Source: Chitinophagales bacterium (GTDB lineage Bacteria; Bacteroidota; Bacteroidia; Chitinophagales; JADIYW01). From it: a stretch of 46,914 nucleotides of DNA. The notes under the pieces are model-generated. The model saw only the letters and a program-made list of their open reading frames with translations. It was not told where the DNA came from and searched no databases. Position numbers and translations under genes: made by a program. The stretch spans positions 1 through 46,914 of the forward strand of contig JADKZZ010000069.1 in assembly GCA_020848475.1 (NCBI GenBank). The letters are read 5' to 3'. Numbering within the stretch: position 1 is the first letter of the stretch; each line of letters opens with the position of its first letter. This document shows positions 25,508 to 34,012 of the stretch, piece by piece.

Positions 25508-28339
25508 ATGAACAAACTCTATCTATTCGATTCTTTCGCACTCATCTTTCGTGCCTATTTTGCTTTTCAAAAAGCACCTTTGATAAACTCAAAAGGCTTT
25601 AATGTGTCAGCAATACAAGGCTTTTTAAACACACTTTGGGAAATAAAAACAAAATACAATCCTTCACATTATGCTATTGTATTTGATGCTGCTGCACAAA
25701 CTGACCGACAAGCGGAACATGAATTTTATAAAGCAAATCGACAAGAAACACCAGACGATATTGTCGCTTCTATTCCATACATCAAGGAAATTGTAAAAGC
25801 TATGAATATGCCAGTTGTAGAAATAGCCGGCTATGAAGCAGATGATTTAATTGGTACACTAGCCGTAAAAGCAGCAGCTCAGGGTTTTGAGTGTTATATT
25901 GTTTCTCACGACAAAGATTTAGGGCAAGTTGTGGCCGATAATATCTTTTTGCACAAGCCACCATTTATGGGAAAGCCAGCAGAAATCGTAGGCGTGCAAG
26001 AGCTGGTAAAAAAATGGGAAATCAAAGAGCCAAAGCAAATTATCGATATTCTTGGATTGTGGGGCGATGCTGTAGATAATATTCCTGGTGTGAAAGGGAT
26101 TGGCGAAAAAGGTGCCAAAATGTTGATTCGACAATTTGGTTCTATCGAAAATATTTATGAAAATATTGATGAGGTAAAAGGTGCCATGAAAGAGAAACTC
26201 ATCGAACATAAAGAAATGGCATTGATTTCAAAAAAATTAGCTACCATCATTACTGATGCGCCAATCGATTGGAATGAAAATGATTTTCAACTCAAAGCCT
26301 TTAATAAAGAAAAGCTCGCTCAACTTTTTTCTGAACTCGAATTCAGAACATTAGGAAAAAAAATGATTGGAGATGATTATTCTGCTAATGATAGCACAAA
26401 AAACATCACCAATCCAAAAACAGAAACGCCAAAAAACACAGCACAAACTTCAATGTTTGCAAGCGAAGAATTAGATGCGATTTCTACAATGCCACCAACA
26501 CAAAAATTGCAAGCTACCTCATTTGGAAAAAACATCAATAACACCACACATCATTATACTTTAATAGAAAATGATGCGCAGCTGCAAGCATTAATGCAGC
26601 AATTAAATACAGCAACACATATTTGTTTCGATACAGAAACAACAAGCGTTGACGCCAATAATTGCGAATTGGTAGGTATGTCATTTAGCATAAAAGCAAC
26701 AGAAGCTTATTATATTCCTATCGACGCTGATAGGACAACAGCAATCGCACAATTGCAACACATTAAACCAATATTGGAAAACGATAAGATTATTAAAATC
26801 GGACAAAATATTAAGTACGACCAATTGGTATTGAAATGGTATGACATCGAGGTAAAAGGCGTATTGTTTGATACGATGCTCGCACATTATTTAATAGATG
26901 CGGACACGAAGCATAACATGAATGTGCTTGCAGAAAATTATTTAGGCTATACACCGGTTTCTATTGAAGAATTAATCGGAAAGAAAGGCCCAAAACAAGG
27001 CACTATGCGTGATGTGCCTTTGGAAAAGATTAAAGAATATGCAGCAGAAGATGCTGATATTACATTGCAATTACATAACGTATTTAAAAAAGAAATCGAA
27101 AATTCACATCTACATAAATTATTTTATGAAGTAGAAACACCATTGATTCCTGTATTGACTGATATGGAATTCGAAGGTGTAAAAATTGATATTCCATTTT
27201 TGAAAGCATATTCCAACGAAATAGGTGCAGATATTGTAAAATTGAAAGATGAAATATTGAACATTTGTGGTGTGCAGTTCAATATCGATTCTCCAAAACA
27301 ACTCGGCGATATATTGTTCGAAAAAATGGGCATTAAATATCCAGGCAAAAAAACAAAAACAGGTCAGTATTCTACAGATGAAGAAACCTTACAAAAAATA
27401 GCAAATGAACATCCAATAGCAGCGCAATTGCTGGACTATCGAGAGCTGACAAAACTAAAATCAACGTATGTAGATGCTTTGCCAAGTTTGCTTAATGCAA
27501 AGACAAACCGCATACATACTACATTTAACCAAGCCATAGCAGCAACTGGCAGGTTGAGTTCTGTTAATCCAAACTTACAAAACATTCCGATTCGTACAGA
27601 ACGTGGCAGAAAAATCAGACAAGCGTTTATACAAAAAGACGAAAATCACGTGCTGCTCTCAGCAGATTATTCGCAAATAGAATTGCGTATTGTTGCCTCA
27701 ATCAGCGAAGATGCAAACATGATAGATGCTTTTGCTAAAAATTTGGACATACATGCAGCAACGGCAGCCAATGTGTTTAATGTGCCTTTGGAAGCAGTAA
27801 CATCAGAAATGCGTCGCCAAGCTAAGATGGTTAACTTCGGCATCATTTATGGTATTTCTGCTTTTGGCTTAGCACAGCGATTAGGCATACCACGTACAGA
27901 AGCAGCACAATTAATTGAACAATATTTTGAGAAGTATGCTGGCATCAAAAATTATATGGACAGCACGATTCAAAATGCTAGAAAAAATGGATATGTTGAA
28001 ACATTACTCGGCAGAAGACGTTATTTACGCGATATCAACGCTGGAAATTTTACCATAAGAGGTTTTGCTGAGCGCAATGCAATCAATGCGCCTATCCAAG
28101 GCAGCGCAGCAGATATGATAAAAATTGCAATGATTAATATTCACAAGCAACTAAAAGCACACAAATTTCAATCTAAGATGATATTGCAAGTGCATGATGA
28201 ATTATTATTTGATGTGTTTCTTCCTGAAAAACAAGAAATACAACACATCGTTATTCGTGAAATGCAAAATGCATTACCTTTACAAGTGCCGATAGAAGTT
28301 TCAACTGGCTATGGTGATAACTGGCTGGAAGCACATTAA
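25508..28339 (+). CDS. polA: DNA polymerase I
   Basis: 943 residues with all three domains. The 5'-3' exonuclease is at about 1-290 (EIAGYEADDLIGTLA, VSHDKDLGQVV, DNIPGVKGIGEKGA). The 3'-5' proofreading domain appears intact, with its first acidic motif in CFDTETTSVDANN near residue 375 and YAAEDADITLQL later. The polymerase domain has motif A in LLSADYSQIELRI near 716, the O helix in RRQAKMVNFGIIYG and motif C in QVHDELLFDV near 895. It functions in repair and Okazaki-fragment processing. The stop codon touches the next reading frame. Confidence 0.97.
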   Translation: MNKLYLFDSFALIFRAYFAFQKAPLINSKGFNVSAIQGFLNTLWEIKTKYNPSHYAIVFDAAAQTDRQAEHEFYKANRQETPDDIVASIPYIKEIVKAMNMPVVEIAGYEADDLIGTLAVKAAAQGFECYIVSHDKDLGQVVADNIFLHKPPFMGKPAEIVGVQELVKKWEIKEPKQIIDILGLWGDAVDNIPGVKGIGEKGAKMLIRQFGSIENIYENIDEVKGAMKEKLIEHKEMALISKKLATIITDAPIDWNENDFQLKAFNKEKLAQLFSELEFRTLGKKMIGDDYSANDSTKNITNPKTETPKNTAQTSMFASEELDAISTMPPTQKLQATSFGKNINNTTHHYTLIENDAQLQALMQQLNTATHICFDTETTSVDANNCELVGMSFSIKATEAYYIPIDADRTTAIAQLQHIKPILENDKIIKIGQNIKYDQLVLKWYDIEVKGVLFDTMLAHYLIDADTKHNMNVLAENYLGYTPVSIEELIGKKGPKQGTMRDVPLEKIKEYAAEDADITLQLHNVFKKEIENSHLHKLFYEVETPLIPVLTDMEFEGVKIDIPFLKAYSNEIGADIVKLKDEILNICGVQFNIDSPKQLGDILFEKMGIKYPGKKTKTGQYSTDEETLQKIANEHPIAAQLLDYRELTKLKSTYVDALPSLLNAKTNRIHTTFNQAIAATGRLSSVNPNLQNIPIRTERGRKIRQAFIQKDENHVLLSADYSQIELRIVASISEDANMIDAFAKNLDIHAATAANVFNVPLEAVTSEMRRQAKMVNFGIIYGISAFGLAQRLGIPRTEAAQLIEQYFEKYAGIKNYMDSTIQNARKNGYVETLLGRRRYLRDINAGNFTIRGFAERNAINAPIQGSAADMIKIAMINIHKQLKAHKFQSKMILQVHDELLFDVFLPEKQEIQHIVIREMQNALPLQVPIEVSTGYGDNWLEAH

Positions 28340-28348
28340 TTGAACAAT

Positions 28349-31162
28349 ATGAAGAAACTCTTTTTTATTAGTTGTATGCTTATCACAATTTTTGCAAATG
28401 CAAAAAAATGGGACGCATCTTATATCAGCAAGCTCGTTGCCAAAGGCGAAATAGATAAAGTTATCGAGTTTTATAAAACAAGATATGATAGCGATAAACG
28501 CGATCCACAAGATGCATTCCGTATTGCTGAACTTTATGTAAAGAAAAAAGAGTATGCAACTGCATTGTCATGGTATGATAAAGAAAGCCAATTGGTGTAT
28601 TCTTCTAAAATTAATTTATTTAATTACGCTACAACCAATCGATTGATGGGCGAATATCAGAAAGCCCTAGACGCTTATTTAATGTATGCTGCTTTGACTG
28701 GTGATGTAAATAAAGTAATGGATCTTGCTAATCAATGTGAAAGAGTAATACGATCTTCAGCACTTGCTTATAATTATAAATTAGAAAACTATACTTACAA
28801 CACAGCTGACAACGAAGCATACATCGCCGTGTTGCGCACCAATCCTGTGTATATAACAACAAAAAATAATATTACTCCAGAAGATAGAACTACAAATGAA
28901 ATACAGCAGATTGTGCGTGCTTACGAAAATTTTGCACCACCAGTAAAAGCATATATGAACAATGTGCCGAATATGACGATTACAGGTTTGTCTTATACAC
29001 AAGATGGTAACAATGTTGTTTTTTCAGCTATAGATGAGAAGTCAGCATCAAAAAAGCATAAATCAAAACTGGAAAAAATTTATATAGCCGATAATTTAGG
29101 TGGCAACTTTTTAAACGTAAAACTGCTTCCTATCGATGTTGATGGATATTCGCTTAAAAATCCATCTTTTAATAAAAATGGCACTACCATTTATTTTTCA
29201 TCGAATATGCCAGGCGGATTTGGCGGCTACGATATTTGGGAAACAACACTAAAAAATAATGCTTGGTCAACACCAAAAAATTTAGGTAAATTGGTCAACT
29301 CATCAGCTGATGAAATCAATCCATTTATGCCACAAGATGGTGCCGATAACATATTGTATTATTCATCAAATAGAGAAGGTGGTTTTGGTGGTTTTGATAT
29401 TTATAGTGTGATAAAAACAGCAACAATTTGGGAAGGCGCCGTGTTGCAACCAGCACCAATCAATTCGGCAGGCGACGACAATAGCATTATCTATGATAAT
29501 GAAACAAAAACAGGCTACTTTACATCGAATAGAAGTGGTGGTAAAGGCAATTTTGACGTGTATAGATATACACCATTTAACTTGCAATTGATAGTTGCCG
29601 CGAAAGATACTTTTTCGGAAAAACCAATAGACTATGCACTCGTTCAGGTAATAGATGCTGGTGATAAATTATTTGAAGGCGTTACTAATGAAAATGGCAT
29701 TTCTGCTTTCCAAATAAATAAAAACAAAAACTATACGCTGAAAGTATCGAAAGATGCTTATCGTTCTGCAATGATAAAAGTGAATTCATTTGGCAAAGCT
29801 AATGGTGATTCAATATTTATTGATGTGCCACTCAAGCCAGATAGCCAATTTAGTAGTACAAAAGGCGCATCAAATACAATATCATTAGACAATTATATTG
29901 TTTTTACAGGGAAAGTAATTAGCGCAGCTACAAACAAACCTGCAAAAAACACCAAAATGCGTATGGTGAATTATACCACACAGAAATTACGCGAAGTAGA
30001 TATAGACAGCACTGGCAGGTTTGAAATAAAATTATTATTGAACAATAATTATAAAGTAATTTTTGAAACACCTGAAAGTAAAGTAACAGATGAGTTAACA
30101 ACATTAGGCACTACACGAAACAGCATCAAAGTCCGAGATTATTTATTAAGTGGTTCTAAACTTAAATTGCTTGAGAATAAAGTATATACATTAGCTACTT
30201 TGCCAAGTAATATAAAACTCAGCAATGTTTTAACACAAGAACAAAAAATAGAAGTGGCAAAAACAACGATAATTCATGAGCCTATTCGTCAAGAAAAAAT
30301 AGACTCTTTAATACGTGTAATAGCTGAACAGAATCCAATCAATACAAATAAAGGAGCGAGTGCAAAACTTGTACAACATGTAACATCATCAACACCCAAA
30401 AAGAATATATTAGAAGAAAAGAAAGTAACTAAAATAGAAGCAAGTTCCGAAGTTAACAAAGGCACTGATGTTCTTCATGTTGAAAATATTAATTCCGACA
30501 AACAAGATCAAGTAAGTTCACAAAATATAATTATAACGAAAGCAATTACAGTTGATACGATTGCAAAAATTAGCCAGCCATTAACTGTCGAAAATGAATC
30601 TATTGCATTAGCAGCAGATATGGTGGATAATGAAAAATCTAAAAAAATAAAAGTACTACATCAAAAAATTAATGACACAGAAATCGAGAAAGTTGTTCCA
30701 GACGAAATAAAAATTGAGCAATCATCATCGACAATAACAAGCATTAATCCGACAATGGAGGAAACAAAGCCACAAGCAAAATTGCAAACACCAGTTGCGG
30801 CACAAACAAATACAAATGATTTACCAAAAAATGATAATACAATGGTAGCAGAAATTCCAAATATTCTTGCTGCCAAAACAGACATACTAATTGCAAAACC
30901 AGAACAAGCAGCACCAATTGCTGAAAATTATTATAAAGTTCAATTAGCAAGTTATGATGAAGGCAATATCCAATTTCCAGAATTTGCACATCTAGGCAAA
31001 GTAGAAGAAGTGATTGCCTATAATAGATTTATCTACAGACTTGGAGATTTTGATAATTTAGAAAAAGCGAAAGAAGTGTTAGCATACGTTCGCGAACAAG
31101 GCTATTTTGTGGCATTCATTTTGCAGTATAATAAAAACAAAATAACAGGTATTGTTAAATAA
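28349..31162 (+). CDS. Periplasmic TPR/PD40 protein with a C-terminal SPOR-like domain
   Basis: About 937 residues from the ATG at 28349 (the track uses TTG 28340). The N-terminus MKKLFFISCMLITIFANAK is a signal peptide. TPR-like repeats span about 20-135 and PD40/WD40-like blades about 210-370 (NGTTIYFSSNMPGGFGGYD, LYYSSNREGGFGGFDIYSV). Two carboxypeptidase-regulatory-like beta domains follow (DYALVQVIDAG..., about 405-480 and 510-600). After a long Lys/Glu-rich linker comes a C-terminal domain, YYKVQLASYDEG...FIYRLGDFDNLEKA, that resembles SPOR, a peptidoglycan-binding module. The order recalls the type IX secretion protein PorE, but with SPOR-like in place of OmpA-like. The next two secreted genes follow closely. 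Function is inferred. Confidence 0.8.
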   Translation: MKKLFFISCMLITIFANAKKWDASYISKLVAKGEIDKVIEFYKTRYDSDKRDPQDAFRIAELYVKKKEYATALSWYDKESQLVYSSKINLFNYATTNRLMGEYQKALDAYLMYAALTGDVNKVMDLANQCERVIRSSALAYNYKLENYTYNTADNEAYIAVLRTNPVYITTKNNITPEDRTTNEIQQIVRAYENFAPPVKAYMNNVPNMTITGLSYTQDGNNVVFSAIDEKSASKKHKSKLEKIYIADNLGGNFLNVKLLPIDVDGYSLKNPSFNKNGTTIYFSSNMPGGFGGYDIWETTLKNNAWSTPKNLGKLVNSSADEINPFMPQDGADNILYYSSNREGGFGGFDIYSVIKTATIWEGAVLQPAPINSAGDDNSIIYDNETKTGYFTSNRSGGKGNFDVYRYTPFNLQLIVAAKDTFSEKPIDYALVQVIDAGDKLFEGVTNENGISAFQINKNKNYTLKVSKDAYRSAMIKVNSFGKANGDSIFIDVPLKPDSQFSSTKGASNTISLDNYIVFTGKVISAATNKPAKNTKMRMVNYTTQKLREVDIDSTGRFEIKLLLNNNYKVIFETPESKVTDELTTLGTTRNSIKVRDYLLSGSKLKLLENKVYTLATLPSNIKLSNVLTQEQKIEVAKTTIIHEPIRQEKIDSLIRVIAEQNPINTNKGASAKLVQHVTSSTPKKNILEEKKVTKIEASSEVNKGTDVLHVENINSDKQDQVSSQNIIITKAITVDTIAKISQPLTVENESIALAADMVDNEKSKKIKVLHQKINDTEIEKVVPDEIKIEQSSSTITSINPTMEETKPQAKLQTPVAAQTNTNDLPKNDNTMVAEIPNILAAKTDILIAKPEQAAPIAENYYKVQLASYDEGNIQFPEFAHLGKVEEVIAYNRFIYRLGDFDNLEKAKEVLAYVREQGYFVAFILQYNKNKITGIVK

Positions 31163-31176
31163 TAAATACAACCAAT

Positions 31177-31860
31177 ATGAAGAATTTTATTAAAACGACA
31201 ACTGTTGCAGCAGTATTACTTGCCTCTGCAACGAGTGTATTTGCACAATCTCAATTTACAACCAACGAAGTACGCCAATTTATGAGCAAAGGCGAGCAAA
31301 ATGGTATCGAAATTAATTTAAACGGCACCAAGCCTGGCGATGCTAAAGATGCAGTTGAAAAATGGGGTAAAAAAATGAAAGCAAAGATTGTTACTGACAA
31401 AAAAAATCCAGAAATCTTTATCGACAATGCGCAAATGCCTACGGTAAGTGCGAATACATTAGATATCTATGCCATTGTGACACCAATTGAAAACGGCTCT
31501 AAATTAACCATCTATACGGACTTAGGAGGCGCATTCGTGTCATCAGCGGCTTATGGCACACAGTATGCAGGCTTAGATGCAGCCTTGAAAAAATTTGCTA
31601 AAGACCAAGCTATCGTGGTAGTGGAAGACCAGCAAAAAGCAGAAGAAAAAATACTTAAATCACTAAATGGCGATTTAAAAGATTTAGGAAAAGATAAAGA
31701 AGGCTATTTAAAAGATATTGAAAAAGCAAAAGAGCTCATTCAAAAGCGTGAACAAGAAATTCTTAAAAATGATGCAGATCAAAAAGCAAAACAACAACAA
31801 ATTTCTTTGCAACAACAAATTATTGAAACCGTTAAACAAAAACGAGCAACTTTAAATTAA
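31177..31860 (+). CDS. Secreted protein of unknown function, tandem paralogue 1
   Basis: 227 residues; I do not recognise the family. A signal peptide (TTTVAAVLLASATSVFAQ) is followed by a globular domain of about 120 residues starting FTTNEVRQFMSKGEQNGIEI and containing SANTLDIYAIVTPIENGSKL and GTQYAGLDAALKKFA. The C-terminal third is a Lys/Glu/Gln-rich coiled coil ending AKQQQISLQQQIIETVKQKR. It lies 14 bases after the PD40/SPOR gene and 12 before its paralogue, so the three form an apparent operon. A periplasmic or surface role with that protein is plausible; nothing points to catalysis. Confidence 0.85.
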   Translation: MKNFIKTTTVAAVLLASATSVFAQSQFTTNEVRQFMSKGEQNGIEINLNGTKPGDAKDAVEKWGKKMKAKIVTDKKNPEIFIDNAQMPTVSANTLDIYAIVTPIENGSKLTIYTDLGGAFVSSAAYGTQYAGLDAALKKFAKDQAIVVVEDQQKAEEKILKSLNGDLKDLGKDKEGYLKDIEKAKELIQKREQEILKNDADQKAKQQQISLQQQIIETVKQKRATLN

Positions 31861-31872
31861 TTTCAGAATATC

Positions 31873-32559
31873 ATGACAACGTACAAACAAACAACACTTG
31901 CATTCATCATTGCTTTGCTAATCACTATTTCTGCGCAGGCACAAAACACATTTGTCACCAATGAAGTGCGTCAATTTATGAGCAAAGGCGAGCAAAACGG
32001 CATCGAAATTATCTTGAAAGGCTCTAGTGTAAACAAAGCAAAAGAAGGCCTAAAAAGCTTAGCAAAGAAATATAAAGCTAAAATTACTTCCAGTAAAAAA
32101 TCGCCTGAAACATTTATTGACAATGCTGCTATTAATACGGTAAGCGCAAATACAGTAGATATTTATGCCATTGTCACACCAATAGAAAATGGTTCAAAGG
32201 TTACTTTTTTTACTGACTTAGGTGGCGCATTTATTACATCGGCAGCTTACGGCACACAATATGCTGGCATGGATGCTGTTATCAAAGATTTTGCACAGTC
32301 GCAAGCTTTATCAGCCGTTGGCGATGAATTAAAATCAGAAGAAAAAACACTAAAAACATTAGAAAAAGAATTAAAATCTTTGAAAAAAAATAAAGAAAAA
32401 ACACTAAAAGAAATTGAAAAAGCTAAAGCAAAAATCGCAACTTGGGAAAGCGATATCGTAAGAAATACAAATGATCAAGCCGCAAAACAACAACAAATTT
32501 CTTTGCAGCAACAAATCATCGACACTGTTAAATCCAAGCGTTCATCATTGAAAAATTAA
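31873..32559 (+). CDS. Secreted protein of unknown function, tandem paralogue 2
   Basis: 228 residues, a clear duplicate of the preceding gene: VTNEVRQFMSKGEQNGIEI, TVSANTVDIYAIVTPIENGS, LGGAFITSAAYGTQYAGMDA and a C-terminal KQQQISLQQQIIDTVKSKRS that is nearly unchanged. The signal peptide (TTLAFIIALLITISAQAQ) and the central coiled-coil heptads have drifted, so the globular core and the extreme tail are under the strongest constraint. The operon ends here with a strong terminator. Tandem copies with kept ends may form a heteromer. No known domain is recognised. Confidence 0.85.
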   Translation: MTTYKQTTLAFIIALLITISAQAQNTFVTNEVRQFMSKGEQNGIEIILKGSSVNKAKEGLKSLAKKYKAKITSSKKSPETFIDNAAINTVSANTVDIYAIVTPIENGSKVTFFTDLGGAFITSAAYGTQYAGMDAVIKDFAQSQALSAVGDELKSEEKTLKTLEKELKSLKKNKEKTLKEIEKAKAKIATWESDIVRNTNDQAAKQQQISLQQQIIDTVKSKRSSLKN

Positions 32560-32580
32560 ATAAAAAGCTTATTTTTGTAC

Positions 32581-32614
32581 AACAGTTTGCATGTATTTTG
32601 CAAACTGTTTTTTT
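32581..32614 (+). terminator. Intrinsic terminator of the PD40/SPOR operon
   Basis: AACAGTTTGCA pairs perfectly with TGCAAACTGTT around a seven-base loop and is followed by seven T, 22 bases after the stop of paralogue 2. Confidence 0.9.
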
Positions 32615-32712
32615 ATTAAATATTTATTAATTTACAAAACGATTCTCGTACAAATAGGCATGATTAAATCAGCATATTTTTACGATGTATGACTTACAAT
32701 TGACGACTAAAC

Positions 32713-33957
32713 ATGAACACACGATTAGTTTTATGGGGCGAGATTGGCACAGACAGAAAAGCATTAATCGCTATCCAGCTTGATGAAGAAACATCAAAAA
32801 TCCACACGTATGCATTTCCAAAGGAAATGGTGACTAAAGAAATTCAAGACGCTTTATTTGTAGAATGGAAAAATGGTGGCGAATACACCTTTCCTGAAGG
32901 CGCAATCCAATGGGAAATAGATGCTAACAGCGATTCTATTTTGCCAGAAGAAGTTAAAGTAGAACGCTTAGATGTTGTGTTGCAATCACAACATAAGTGG
33001 AGCAAAAAATTGATGAGCTCCAAAATCAATCAGCTATTAGAAGATGAAGTGAAATTACTCGAAGAAAAAGCTTCGGTAGTAGCAGAATATGACCAAACAT
33101 TATGGGACAAAGCAAAAATCCAATGGGAAAAAATTGCATCGTATCAAAAGAAAAATGAAATCAGCTGGGAACAAACTACAGCACTGAAAGATAAAATTAA
33201 TGCGGTATTTGATGCATTAAAAGCAGTGAAACGCATTAACCACGAAAATGAAGATCAAGCAAATAATGTGCTTGTCAAGAATTATAAAAAAAGATTAGAA
33301 GATTTACAAGCAAAACTCATCTACAACGACCAATGGAAACACATTGCAGATGAACTTAAAAAAATACAAGCTGAACTGAAAGATTCTGCAATCAAATGGA
33401 ATCATAAACGCGCCATTTATAACCAAATAAATGACATTTTTGATAATTTGAAAAAATACAGAATGACAGAAGTCATTTCGAAAACGCAAGGCAGAATTTC
33501 GCAACTCAATAAGATTTTGCACGGTCTTAAAGATTCTATCGCACGCGATATGGAGAGCTACAACCAACAAGTTGAAAAAATGCAACACTACACGCGTGGT
33601 AAACTCTCTGCTGATGAATTGAAAAACAGGTTTGGCTATTTGTTAGATAAAACAAAAGAAAAAGAAGAGAAAGCTGCAGGCATTTTGCAAACAATTACGC
33701 AATTAAAAAATGACATCGAAAAAGAAAAGAAACAAGAACAAGAGCGAGCGGAAAAATTGCTAAAACGTCAACAAGAAGAAGAACAGAAAGCAGAAAAAAA
33801 AGCAGAAGAAACTGCAACAAATCAAGCGGAAACACAAACTCCAACATTGGAAACGACTGCAAATGAAATCAATCACGATGACAAGGAAGAAATAGCAACA
33901 GTATCAAGTGCAGTAGAAGCGGAAACACCAACAAATACAAGCGAATTGGCAAGTTAA
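32713..33957 (+). CDS. Helical-repeat cytoplasmic protein of unknown function
   Basis: 414 residues without signal peptide or membrane segment. An N-terminal domain of about 110 residues (MNTRLVLWGEIGTDRKALIA, HTYAFPKEMVTKEIQDALFV) precedes helical repeats. Two units align by eye: ISWEQTTALKDKINAVFDAL and IKWNHKRAIYNQINDIFDNL, each ending in LK and a basic residue. This recalls DUF349-type repeats but is not secure. The last 70 residues are a Lys/Glu/Gln coiled coil followed by a Thr/Glu-rich disordered tail. The gene is flanked by terminators on both sides and so is probably transcribed alone. No enzymatic motif is visible. Confidence 0.75.
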   Translation: MNTRLVLWGEIGTDRKALIAIQLDEETSKIHTYAFPKEMVTKEIQDALFVEWKNGGEYTFPEGAIQWEIDANSDSILPEEVKVERLDVVLQSQHKWSKKLMSSKINQLLEDEVKLLEEKASVVAEYDQTLWDKAKIQWEKIASYQKKNEISWEQTTALKDKINAVFDALKAVKRINHENEDQANNVLVKNYKKRLEDLQAKLIYNDQWKHIADELKKIQAELKDSAIKWNHKRAIYNQINDIFDNLKKYRMTEVISKTQGRISQLNKILHGLKDSIARDMESYNQQVEKMQHYTRGKLSADELKNRFGYLLDKTKEKEEKAAGILQTITQLKNDIEKEKKQEQERAEKLLKRQQEEEQKAEKKAEETATNQAETQTPTLETTANEINHDDKEEIATVSSAVEAETPTNTSELAS

Positions 33958-33982
33958 TAAAGTTTCAAAAATTACGAAATTC

Positions 33983-34012
33983 AAAAATCCGTCGTTAGAC
34001 GGATTTTTTTTA
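33983..34012. terminator. Bidirectional intrinsic terminator
   Basis: AAAAATCCGTC pairs with GACGGATTTTT around GTTA, with T runs on both strands. It lies between convergent genes, the repeat protein on plus and MurF-Alr on minus, and touches the MurF-Alr stop codon. Confidence 0.88.

Noticed and set aside
32568-32576. TATTTTTG -7-like box after paralogue 2
   Set aside because: It lies just ahead of a strong terminator, so it would drive no gene; a chance match in AT-rich DNA.
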